NCBI RefSeq assembly: GCF_901000735.1
Contig: NC_081544.1
Coordinates: forward strand, 32,253,235 to 32,317,234
Reading direction: 5' to 3'
DNA length: 64,000 nucleotides
Source: Corylus avellana
Taxonomy: Eukaryota > Streptophyta > Magnoliopsida > Fagales > Betulaceae
Position numbers and translations under genes: made by a program. Numbering within the stretch: the stretch's first letter is position 1; every line of letters starts with the position of its first letter. Below the pieces are notes generated by a model. It made no database searches. It had not been told where the DNA came from and was given only the letters and a program-made list of their open reading frames with translations. Below are positions 12,329-23,222 of this stretch, one piece after another.

Positions 12329-13169
12329 TTTATCTTTTAATCATCTGTATAGTAAAACTAATGAGTCTACTATTGAGTCTACAAATTTAATAGTTTATAT
12401 ATTTAATTTGTAAAACCAAATAAAAATAAATAAATAAATAAATATTAACGTAGATCCTTCTCATATTTTAAATATAAAACACTTTTTAAATGTGAACTTC
12501 ATTAAATAATAATATAAACACTTGCAACCTTTATATTTTTACACTCATTTATTACATTATTCTACACTCATTAATGTGATATATTTAATTTTTTTAAATA
12601 AATATAAAAAACAATAATTAAAAGCACGTCGTATCACAAAATAAATGTAAAGATACTGATAGATTAAGATGGTTTACGGGTTTAGATACTGATAGGCGTT
12701 ACATCCGAATGGACGGACGGACTTTCATCCAAAATCATTGGTGGCTATGGACAAACGATGGTTGGCGAGTAAACATCACCCTCGTGCTCGAAGCCACACG
12801 TATTAGCGAGCAGACAAACACCTTCGACATACTTTAACTTTACCCACCCACATCTCACTCGGATCCAAAACCATTCAACTGCACTGACTAATGAGCCCAT
12901 GGTCGGCAATCACGCAGGCATGGGAGTGGACCCATACCCCTCGTTTACCGAGCCCATCGTCTGTGATCTCCCACTTCAATTGCGCGTGGGTCCCGCCGAA
13001 ACCCAGCTGGGTCGCAGCTGTGATTTGTGCGATACGCACAGCTGCACACTTTCGCAAACGCGGTGTTCCATTACCACTTACGTAGTTACGTACACTAAAA
13101 ATTACTAGCACTAACTCTTTATTTTATTAAAAAAAAAAAAAAACTTATATAAAGTTTATCATTTTTATT

Positions 13170-13641
13170 AGGGTTAAATACCTAATTTCCCGTAAAGTTT
13201 CAACACTTTATTTTTTGTCTCTTAGAGTTTCATTTGAATTATAGGAGGTACCGGTATTTTGATAAATACGGATATAGTACCACCGTTAAAATTTCATCTA
13301 AAACTTAATGGAATGTCACGTCAATACCAATCAAATGTTGTCACGTGTCATGTAATTAAATTTTTAATTTTTTAAAAAAATAAAAAGATTAAAATTTTTT
13401 TTTGAAAGAATATATATTTTTAATCTTTTTATTTTAAAAAATTAAAAAATTAATTACATGACACGTGACGACATTTGATTGGTGCTGACTTGACATTCTT
13501 TTAGGTTTTGAACGGAGTTTTAACAGAGATACTATCTCCGTCTTTATCAAAACCACAAGTACTTTCTGTGATCAAAATGAAATTCTAGAAGACAAAAATA
13601 AAGTGCTAAAACCCTAAAAAAAAAATTAGGTATTTAACCCT
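13170..13641. mobile_element. Palindromic MITE with 7-bp target duplication and internal G-boxes
   Basis: The terminal inverted repeat is AGGGTTAAATACCTAATTT at the left and its complement at the right, and complementarity continues inwards for most of the 472 bp. Direct repeats TTTTATT flank it at 13163-13169 and 13642-13648. Near the centre the two arms each contain CACGTG (G-box/ABRE core). It has no coding capacity, so it is non-autonomous. The superfamily is unsure; a 7-8 bp duplication would be compatible with hAT. Confidence 0.75.
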
Positions 13642-14621
13642 TTTTATTATATCATGACTCTTATGTACAAGTGAGTCAATTTGCAAATTCTTTTGGAGAT
13701 CAAAAATATCATATGTGATTCGTAAACGATAGTTTTGGTATTCAAATAAATCATAGGAATTTTTGTCAGGATTTGAAAATCTCATATACTCATACATATT
13801 AAAAAATTATTTTAATCCAACATATAGGTTACTCTTTTCATAACTCGACCATAGAGTCTAAATTCTAACAATCTCATATTCAGCGTAGTGTCTAACTCTA
13901 AATACCAACCAATACAAACTTCATGTAAAACTCACTCTTAAAATTTATGTTATAAAAACAACCGTCAAAAAGCTTATATACATACATAGTTAAAATTGAA
14001 CTTAAGCTATACGTGACACTTAAAATTTTAACATGCTAGAAATCACTTTTTTTTTATCCCATTATGCCAACGTGGTAGTGCCAACTCAACGAACCAATGG
14101 TGGATTAGTACTTCAACATCAACAACTCGGCATAATGAGATTGTTGTATAATAAAAATATGATTTATAACATTGCTGTTGTTAATATATTTTATGAGATA
14201 TTTTTGTATTTGAAAAAATAAAATGTTTTAATATAACATAAACGGAAAAACTGCTTTTGTGTTTTATAAAGTGTTTTTTGTATTTTGAATTATTTGCTAA
14301 TACTTCTATTTTAAGAACATAAAACAAAAGAAAAAACAAAATTTAAACAAACATAACCACATTTCTCTCCCTTTAGACTATCATGTAATTGATTAAACAA
14401 TAATTACTGAATCTATTTACTCGTTGGTTTAGCCTTAATTCAAAGAAAAGAAATTAAACAGAATATTTTATAACGACGTGCTGTCGACGCGGTGCATCCC
14501 CGTTAACGTAGCTATCCTAAACTAAGGAGAACAGAGATCCTCGTCTGGTACGGTGTCTTATTGGATTCTTTCTATCCTATCATTTCTCTTTTATTAATAT
14601 CTTCTACAAAAAAATAAGTCC
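13642..14621. other. Gene-free region upstream of PMT2
   Basis: AT-rich sequence with no convincing open frame. The last ~150 bases before 14622 probably contain the PMT2 promoter. No clear TATA box was recognised. Confidence 0.4.
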
Positions 14622-14877
14622 AGAGAGAGAGAGAGAGTGAGCGATTACTTCCAAGTTCACGATCGCACTGAAACAAAAAGACGCAGTTCTATGAGACCAC
14701 AATAGAACATGTACAAAGTCCTTTCTGTAAAGCTTTGATTGCGAAGCTTAGGGTTTGCAGAGATTTATCAACACGTCTCACTGTCACTTCGGCTTTCATC
14801 ATTGATTGTTGCTCAGAGAAGAAAAAAGCGGCGAGATCTTCCGCTTCGCTGCCTTTTGCGCCTTTTTCGTGCCATTG
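14622..14877 (+). promoter_or_regulatory. Probable PMT2 5' leader exon with GA run
   Basis: An AG dinucleotide run (14622-14637) is followed by leader-like sequence that ends at a strong donor, GGTAAGAG, with GT at 14878. The matching acceptor TTTTTTCAG ends at 15991, eight bases before the PMT2 start codon. This gives a 5'-UTR intron of about 1.1 kb. The transcription start is not visible. Confidence 0.45.
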
Positions 14878-15440
14878 GTAAGAGATCTCCATGTTATTTT
14901 GGCACCATTATTGTTTTCCTTGTAGATCTAACTCCTACTAGTTTGTTATGGTAATGGGATACACAAGCTTATTAGTTGCGAAAGTTGTCCTCTCTTTTCT
15001 TTTTTGGGTCAATTATGTAAATTTTGCTCGTTTTGGCTGCTGAGTGATATGAACGAAGTTTTGAAGAGCTGGTAAAATGAAGCCAACTGAGGACTTGTAG
15101 TTGAAATAAGCTGTGTGAAGTGGAGGGTTTTGTTTTTTGTTTTTGATTTCATTTTTGGGATCTCAATTGATGGATAGAGGTTTGAGATTCGAAGTTTGAA
15201 ATTTTTCTTTCCTTCACTACAGTTTCTCAGAGACCAAACGGATCTTTCTTGGTTTAAAATATGGATGCTGGATTTTTTAGCCAAAAGGAAACTAGGAAGG
15301 ATTTATTATTTTAGCTCAAACTTCAATTACAACTCTCTTTCGTCTATCAGATACTCTACAGTTGTTGCTGAGGGATTTTCCTCTTTTTTCTTTTCCTGAT
15401 AATAAAATTAATGGCCCTTTTTTGTTTTTCTTTTTTTCCT

Positions 15441-15530
15441 TGAGGTAAACCTTTTTTTATTGGTAAGTTACATATGCGCCAGATGAGTCTTGAACCCACA
15501 ATCTTACCCAGAATGGATGGAGGAAATGCC
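15441..15530 (-). mobile_element. SINE-like remnant in the PMT2 leader intron
   Basis: A T-run is followed by TTATTGGTAAGTTACATATG and, on the minus strand, a TGGGTTCAAGACTCA stretch that resembles a pol III B box. The layout (minus-strand B box, T-run equal to a poly-A tail) suggests an old SINE. A similar phrase occurs near 230-260. Boundaries are approximate. Confidence 0.35.
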
Positions 15531-15998
15531 ATTTTAGCGGTAGATCTAAAGTTACCTTTTATTTCACATACATTTGTGTCTTTGGGATACTTCCTCTACA
15601 CGATGATTAGGGATGATTTGACATTTTTTTTTTTTTGTTCTCTGAGATTTCAATGGTTTCTTGGTTATCGCTGATCATTTACTGATTAAATTGTCAGTTA
15701 CTTATTATTTTTGGATAAATGACTTATAAAAAAGAAATGGAAACATTGCTGAAGAAATAACTAGTTCTAATTTCATGGTCCTGTGTAGTGCTTTTGGTTA
15801 TAATTATTGTTGAATACAAGACATGCAACTCGGATTTTGTGGTTCTCTAATATGGGTCTCTGATATGTGGAAGACATTAGCATATTTGACTTCATGCATG
15901 TGTGTATGGTTTTGCTGTGCTGATTAGCATTCAAGTTTGCGGGGGCTCTTCATTTTCTTTGGTACTAAAACAGTGTGGGTACTTTTTTCAGATGCTAT

Positions 15999-18900
15999 AT
16001 GGCAACAAAAACAAATTCAGCTGATGGTAGGACTAGGAGCTCTATACAAATTTTTATCGTAGTTGGTTTGTGCTGTTTTTTCTATATACTGGGTGCATGG
16101 CAGAGAAGTGGTTTTGGGAAGGGAGATGGAATCGCTATGCAAATCACTAACGGTGGGGCAGACTGCAATATAGTCCCAAATTTAAATTTCGAGACTCATC
16201 ATGGTGGCGAAGCTGGGACTATTGATGAATCTGAGTCAAAACCCAAAGTTTTTGAACCATGCCGCCCTCGTTACATTGATTACACGCCCTGCCAAGATCA
16301 GAGACGTGCCATGACTTTCCCACGGGAAAATATGATTTATCGAGAGAGACATTGTCCTCCTGAGGAACAGAAGTTACATTGCCTAATCCCAGCACCAAAG
16401 GGATATGTGACTCCATTCCCCTGGCCAAAGAGTCGAGACTATGTACCTTTTGCAAATGCACCATATAAGAGCTTGACAGTTGAGAAGGCAGTTCAGAACT
16501 GGATTCAGTATGAGGGAAATGTATTCAGGTTCCCTGGTGGAGGAACACAGTTTCCTCAAGGGGCAGATAAATATATTGATCAGCTTGCCTCTGTAATACC
16601 AATTGACAATGGAACAGTTAGAACTGCACTGGACACTGGTTGTGGGGTATGTTAAGTTGTCAAATTTTCTGACTTTTTTGTTACCCATTACATCCCTTTT
16701 CTCTGTTTTCTAGGAGGCAGATCAACTTTTCTGTTTATCTGTGTGATTTCTAAGATTCTAACAATGATTTATTTTGCTCAGGTTGCCAGTTGGGGGGCAT
16801 ACCTTCTAAGTAGAAATGTTCTTGCCATGTCATTTGCACCAAGAGACTCGCACGAAGCACAGGTTCAATTTGCTCTTGAAAGGGGTGTACCTGCTGTTAT
16901 TGGTGTTTTGGGTACCATCAAGCTACCATATCCATCTAGGGCCTTTGACATGGCTCACTGTTCTCGTTGCTTAATTCCATGGGGAGCAAACGGTGAGGAC
17001 TATATACTGTGAACAGTATGTCTGCGTATGGAGCATTCAGATTTTTATTAGAAAGGGCATGAAGTTTTGCCATTTTGCCTTCCTTTTTTCCCTGCGTGTT
17101 GTCATATATGGAACCTTTATATTGTACCAAAGTTGTGATGTCAGCAGTCTGTGAAATTGCATATTTTATTTTTCTCTTTGCAGACGGAAAGTATCTGATG
17201 GAAGTTGATCGAGTTCTTAGACCTGGTGGCTACTGGGTCCTTTCGGGTCCTCCAATCAATTGGAAGAATAACTACAAAGCATGGCAACGTCCCAAGGAGG
17301 AACTTCAGGAGGAACAAAGAAAAATAGAAGAGATTGCCAAACTACTTTGCTGGGAGAAGAAGTATGAAAAGGGAGAAATTGCCATTTGGAGAAAGAGATT
17401 AAATGCTGAATCATGTCGTGGACGACAAGATGATTCACGGGCTACTTTTTGCAAATCTGACGGAGTAGATGATGTCTGGTATGCGTGCATTTAGAAAACA
17501 AAAAGTTGCAATTTATCTCAGTTATATCAACACAACACGTTACATTATATTTCTGCAAAAAAAAAATTGACAATATCCAGATTTCAATATCACCAGAACT
17601 AATGGCCTCTGGATTATTAACCTAGGAATATCATTAAGTTACTGAAAATTATTAACATTGAACTTTTGCTTTAGTGGCTTGGTCATTCTGAAATTCAACA
17701 GAATCTTAAACCTGAGCCATGCTGATATTGTTGACATATATTACATTGTTTTCTAAAATTCTCTTCCTTTGGTAATCACTAGGTATAAGAAAATGGAGGC
17801 ATGCATAACTCCATATCCTGACATCAGTAGTCCAGATGAAGTTGCTGGTGGGGAACTGGAGGTGTTTCCACAAAGGCTTTATTCTGTTCCTCCTAGAATT
17901 GCTAGTGGATCTGTTCCTGGAGTGTCTGTTGAGACATACCAGGAGGACAACAGTAAATGGAAAAAGCATGTAACTGCTTATAAGAAAATCAATAAACTTA
18001 TTGACTCAGGAAGGTACCGCAACATAATGGATATGAATGCCGGTTTGGGAAGTTTTGCTGCAGCACTTGCATCTCCCAAATTATGGGTCATGAATGTTGT
18101 GCCCACTATAGCTGAGAGAAGTACGCTGGGTGTCGTATATGATCGAGGATTGATTGGCATCTATCATGACTGGTACAACTTTCTCAACTTCCAGAATCCT
18201 GGTCATGTTTTATCATTTAAGATACAAAGCATCAGTATTTACTATTAGCCTATTTACTAGTTTTGTAGGAAATGTATTTACTTCTCATTCAAATTATCTT
18301 TTTTTCATTCTAAAGTACATAGCTTTTAGAGTATCACTAGAAAGTGTTTAGTTTCTTGTGGAGATCTATTTTGCTACTTGTTCATTTTGGCCCCTCTTGT
18401 GTTGGGTTCTTAATCACTTATATATACCTAATATTGCAGAGTTCGTCTGACCACAGCTTTTATGGATTTTATTTAATTTATTTCTTCATTTTTTAGCCTT
18501 ATAATAATGATTACTACTTTTTTTAATCATCTTGCTGGTTCAGGTGTGAAGCTTTCTCCACATACCCAAGGACATATGACCTTATTCATGCCCATGGTGT
18601 TTTCAGTTTGTACAAGGACAAGTAAGTATTACTTCATGTACAGTATGTACTTGTATATTCAAATCCTAATTTCAAGTCTTTTAAGCTCTTTTGAAGTGTG
18701 TCATTCCCAGCCTTTATTATATAAGAAATATATAATCCACTTACTCATTAATAGTCACAGCATTTTTTATTGTCCAAGCATGAAGCTTATGCTTAGCCTT
18801 TTCTAAAGTGATTTCTGGTCATGTGTAAACAACATTTTCCGTTATGCGGCCTTAGATTTTTGGCTTTCAATGTGCTTTTGAGACATAGGAGGACTATTCA

Positions 18901-20218
18901 AGCCTGGTTCGGTTGAACTTTGACTGAACCTAATGACATCTTGAACTTGGCTAGCCTGTTTGGTTTGCCTAATAACACAGCTCCCCCAAACCCATGTTGG
19001 AATTTGATGCTCATCTTAATTTATATATATATCAACCATCATATCTTGAAGTTAAATTGAGTTAATTCACTTATCATATCTCAGTGGTCCGTTGGCTTTA
19101 TGTAGCTCGTCTACCTATTACATCTAGTAGTATTATGTGACTCCTCAAAAAAAAAAAATGTGACTCTTAACCGCATGAGGCATGCCTAGGCCATTTTATG
19201 AGCCAGTATTTAATGAATTTGGGCTTGTTGAGCGTTTGAGCTTGAAAAATGGGCTTACCTTATTTAGTTGGTACTCCCATCTGAGTCTTTTAATGAGCTG
19301 AAGTGGAGCTAGTACGTAATTAGTTTAGGCTTGTTGATCCTTTGAGCTTGAAAAAATGGCTTACCTTGGAGTTTTAATTGGGGATTTGGCTTAGGTGTTG
19401 TAAACCACAATTTAGATTTAATTTCACTCTCTCTTTTTTTTCATGGATAACTTGAAATTAAATCTGGACCATTGAAAAAAAAATATAGCATTTTTTCACA
19501 ACACCTAAGCCAAATCCTTTTATTGGTGAACTCCTATTCTAGTTTTTGGGTGAGCTGAAGTTCAGTTACTGTCTCGCAGCTTTAAGCTTAAAATTGCCCT
19601 ACCTAAAGCTTTCCCAGTTTCAAAGAGTCTCTTAATTGGTTCGAAGCTGAGCCACTTCCTAGCAGCTTTGTGCTTGGTGCAGCCTATGGAGAGCATTTCC
19701 GGTTAGGTGATGTAGTGGCTTTTTCTATTAACTTCTTCATCTTAGGCTGATCTTCGGCAGATTCCATTAAAAGAGTCGAATTATATATGATGAAATCCTG
19801 CTTGGTTTTAGTCACCTTATAAATTTCTTATAGATGATTTCCACTTTGCTAGACGCAGATGAGTCATACTTGCTATTAAAAGAATCAACCATTTTTGTTT
19901 CAGATTCAGTTTCTTAATTTAGACATACATTATATTTTTTTTTCCCTGCGCTTCTATAACTTGTATATACTGCTAAATGTATGCAGATGCAATGTGGAGG
20001 ACATTCTCCTGGAGATGGACAGGATTTTGCGACCTGAAGGAGCAGTCATATTCCGTGATGAGGTTGATGTGTTAATCATGGTGAAGAAAATAGTCGGAGG
20101 GATGAGGTGGGATACTAAAATGGTGGACCATGAGGATGGTCCCCTTGTTCCTGAGAAGATATTGGTTGCTGTGAAGCAGTATTGGGTTGTAGGTGGAAAC
20201 TCCACATCCACACAGTGA
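15999..20218 (+). CDS. PMT2: Probable Golgi methyltransferase PMT2 (DUF248 family)
   Basis: Six coding exons join in phase: 15999-16646, 16782-16992, 17184-17478, 17783-18172, 18544-18621 and 19987-20218. The product is 617 residues; Arabidopsis PMT2 is about 611. It is a type II Golgi protein with a short cytosolic tail and one membrane segment at about residues 17-37. The luminal part has the SAM-binding motif around DTGCG, split exactly at the exon 1/2 junction, then [12 protein letters not shown], and in the second half [12 protein letters not shown] and [17 protein letters not shown]. The family is thought to methylate pectin, probably homogalacturonan, from S-adenosylmethionine. The start follows closely on the leader intron acceptor. 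Intron 5 (18622-19986) carries a tandem duplication and a MITE. Orthology to PMT2 rather than a close paralogue rests on recognised sequence and on the neighbouring ORC6 and CUL3 genes. Confidence 0.95.
19220..19590. repeat. Diverged two-unit tandem duplication in PMT2 intron 5
   Basis: The phrase GGCTTGTTGA...TTTGAGCTTGAAAAA-TGGCTTACCTT occurs near 19227 and again near 19327. Each is followed by a similar tail (ACTCC...TGAGCTGAAGT). The second unit is split by the MITE at 19382-19517. Confidence 0.55.
19382..19517. mobile_element. Short MITE with perfect 20-bp TIRs in PMT2 intron 5
   Basis: Ends 19382-19401 and 19498-19517 are perfect 20-bp inverted repeats beginning GGATTTGGCTTAGG. The flanks TTTTAATTGG (left) and TTTTATTGG (right) suggest a 9-10 bp target duplication with one indel, as in Mutator-type elements. 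It interrupts the second unit of a local tandem duplication. Confidence 0.65.
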
Positions 20219-21909
20219 GTTCTAAAGACGCAAAGTGGAACCTCTTGTAACGCTCCATCTTGACAAATACCAAAATTAGGCATCTACCGCGTGGCGTTAC
20301 TACTATTACCTTATAATATTGCAGCGGAAACTGGCATGGTTTAGGCTAGCAATGGTCTTTGTTATACAAGTCCTGACCCAAATTCGTTTATCTTAGAATG
20401 AGCACTTTTGCTGCACGAGTCCTTTGGCATAGGGAGAAGGGCTATAGGGTTCATGTTTTACCTAACCTAAGCTTTGGCCCAGTGTTTCATCTGTAGTAAT
20501 TTGTAACAGACTAGCTACAAAGCTATGCTTGTAAGGGTTACGGCGTTATTCATTTTTGGCATCAATTAATTATTTTGAAGTGCGATGTTATAGTCAGAAG
20601 GGCATGCATATAATACCATTCTAAATGCATTGTCAACATTTCAACTATCTTTTTGCCGGTGTCCCGTTGTAGACCAGATAAAGCATTTTTGAAAACGCGT
20701 GATTTTAAAAGTTAAATCGTGTTTTAAAGACAAAAAACAACATTATTGTACATATTTTACTAAACGCTCAATAGCATTTTTAAAAATTACGGTTTTATTA
20801 ATTACATTTTGAATTGCTATTTTTTAAACTCTGCATTTTGAACCGGGCACTTGGTCTCTATAATAGAAAGCTCCACAGAACGAGATGAAAAGTAGTGTGA
20901 ATGAAGCCATAGAAAATGTCTCATTTAGACAGGGACATTATCATTTGTTAGAGAGAACAGTGAGAGGAGGGTAAATAGTAAATACATTTTTTTAAGGAAT
21001 TTTTTTGAATATTAATAAATTTTCAAGAAATATAAGTCAATTTTGAAACCTTTGAGGGGGCAACGTGGAGACTAGGGAGGGCAATGGCTTATGGCCCCAT
21101 CAAATTAAGTTTGGTGGGTGGGTCCATGACATCCGCGGTGGAAGAGATTGGTTTATATGGTAGGGAGTATTTTACGCCGATTCGATTTCTTTAGATCATA
21201 TGTGCAATTTGCAAAGCAACCAAGAATTGTAGATTTGTCTGCAATGGCAAACATTTACATGCTCCTTTTGGTGATGGTGATAATCAGTTCTGATGGAATG
21301 GTGCACGATACAAGGTCCACCATTTTTGTTCTTATGAAAATTTTATTGGGCAAATGAATGTATCTTAGAGAATCAGACGACAACAGAAATGACAGACAGA
21401 CATTGATTGGCCCAGTAACTTATTTGCGGTTTAACTTTCTTGCCGACCAATGTCTCAAAATAACTGGAAAAAAAAAAAAAAAAATATTTATATTTAATCC
21501 ATATAATAGAATGTTTACATACCTTAGTATATCCATCCATCGACATGAGCAGGAAGTATATTTGCTAATGCTCCAGCCTCCAGTGAAGCCAGTCTGAGTC
21601 TTGAACCTTCGCCTGCGCAGGTCCCATCTCTCAACTCGATCTTTTCATGGATCATCAAACCCAACAGAGTTGAGGCGCCATACATTGTGATCGATGCTGT
21701 CGTATTAAATGACCGGTTAATTATCTTTATCCGCTAGTGGAGCCAAAAAACAAAAGCTTAATTAATCAATCAAGCGCCATTAATGTTGTCGAGGGGCTTG
21801 GTTTAATTATATATTGTAAGTACGTTGTATCTTTATGTGGACTAGATGAGATAAGGAATGGTTTTTGTGGGTCGGAATTTCGGGTAATATTCTCAACCTC
21901 ATATGACCC

Positions 21910-21933
21910 ATATATATATATATATATATATAT
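21910..21933. repeat. TA microsatellite
   Basis: About twelve TA units in intergenic sequence. Confidence 0.95.
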
Positions 21934-22220
21934 TGAACGAAGTAGTGTCTAGTTCTTGCCAAAACCAGCAAGGCAATTGAAACACGTTCCAGCAGTTTGT
22001 CTGTAATCTTTTCATTGATTATCAGAATTATTTACATGTCATTTTCCGGACAGATCAACGTTGATTAGTGTTGGAACTAGTCACTCATATTCTCTCAGGC
22101 ATAAAGAATAATATTGGAATACTAGTAGTTGGCCAAGTAGAGGAGTGGAGCGATGCTCCTTTCATGGAGTGGAGGCTACTAACTCATGGGCATAATATGT
22201 CCGTACAATTAAGGTTTTCC

Positions 22221-22246
22221 TATATATATATATATATATATATATT
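22221..22246. repeat. TA microsatellite
   Basis: About twelve TA units, 1 kb upstream of the PKS gene. Confidence 0.95.
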
Positions 22247-23222
22247 ATATTGTAACTCTGAATCAATAATAGTAAAACATAGCTGTACTTTCCTGTGGAC
22301 GTAGGCACCTTGCCGAACCATGTAAATATGTGTCTCGACTCTCTCTTTTTGATTCCATATTATTCATCATTATTCTTGTGTAAGTGTAAGCCAGTCAATC
22401 AAGCAAGACAAGTCCGTGTTGTTCACGGTTACAACAATTAGGAATACATGATGATCATAACATAGGGTGAATGAGTACCAATATCACAGTAATACATGCA
22501 TGTGACTCGCATTCCGCATCTTCATTCAAAAGGGACAGAAAACATCGTTGTATGATGGTTTTTGCTTGCTTGTGCTATATAAATCATATCAGAATAATTA
22601 CCAGCTCAAAATCAATTATTGGGGCGGTTCAGTAATAATGTATGAAAATGTTTGTAGTTGGGGGGGAAAATGGATTAGAGCCATGTGGACCATCCACTCC
22701 ATTATTTTCTCTCCAACTTGTTGAAATATTATTGTAATAATATTAGATATATTATCCATTAATCAAGTTGATATATTGATCTTGTCAAGACCCGTACTAA
22801 TTGTCAAAGTCTCCCCCCTAAAACAGCAATATGTCAAGATGATTCCCTATCTAAGACATCCGAATTTCTAAGCAACAAATTATCCTATCCACAAATATGA
22901 AAGAAAAAAGAAAAGAAAAGCAAAAGTAATTGATATCCTGTGAAAATTACCAATTTCTTCAGTTAATTAGCTAGGCCCCAAAGCACAGGGCCCTACCCCA
23001 TTAACATCTTGCATGCTCCACATGTCTACTTAAAGAAGTAGTTCTCAACAAGCCAGGCAGCCGTAAGCCTCTAAATCCAAACCCTCTTCTTCCATGCAAT
23101 TATTCTCCCTCTCTCTTTAGCTATTTGATCAGCTTTTGTTCCAAATTTTCCTAGAGTTGTTGGGTCTTCTTCATTTTCTCTTCCTTTTGATTTTCTAGTG
23201 CAGAAGCTTAATCCCAATTCCC

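Larger units (their letters stand above)
8782..13035. repeat. Copy 2 of the 4.26 kb direct repeat
   Basis: This copy starts at the first base after the gap and matches 4426-8681. Sequence beyond 13035 is the natural continuation of the truncated right end of copy 1: both read GTGCGATAC, and copy 1 then meets N. Compared with copy 1 it has scattered substitutions in its first 600 bases, near identity in the middle, and more substitutions and indels on the right. Confidence 0.9.
20219..23222. other. Intergenic: PMT2 3' flank and PKS upstream region
   Basis: The first ~350 bases are the likely 3' UTR of PMT2. A diverged dispersed repeat at about 20665-20850 resembles 44930-45190. Two TA microsatellites are present (21910-21933 and 22221-22246), and an A-run lies at about 21471-21486. 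A TATATAAAT box occurs at 22576-22584 but is far from the PKS start. CT-rich leader-like sequence covers 23080-23200. No further gene was recognised. Confidence 0.45.

Noticed and set aside
19630..19650. GGTTCGAAGC stretch considered as a tRNA T-loop
   Set aside because: No matching acceptor, D or anticodon stems nearby; no tRNA was found anywhere in the window.
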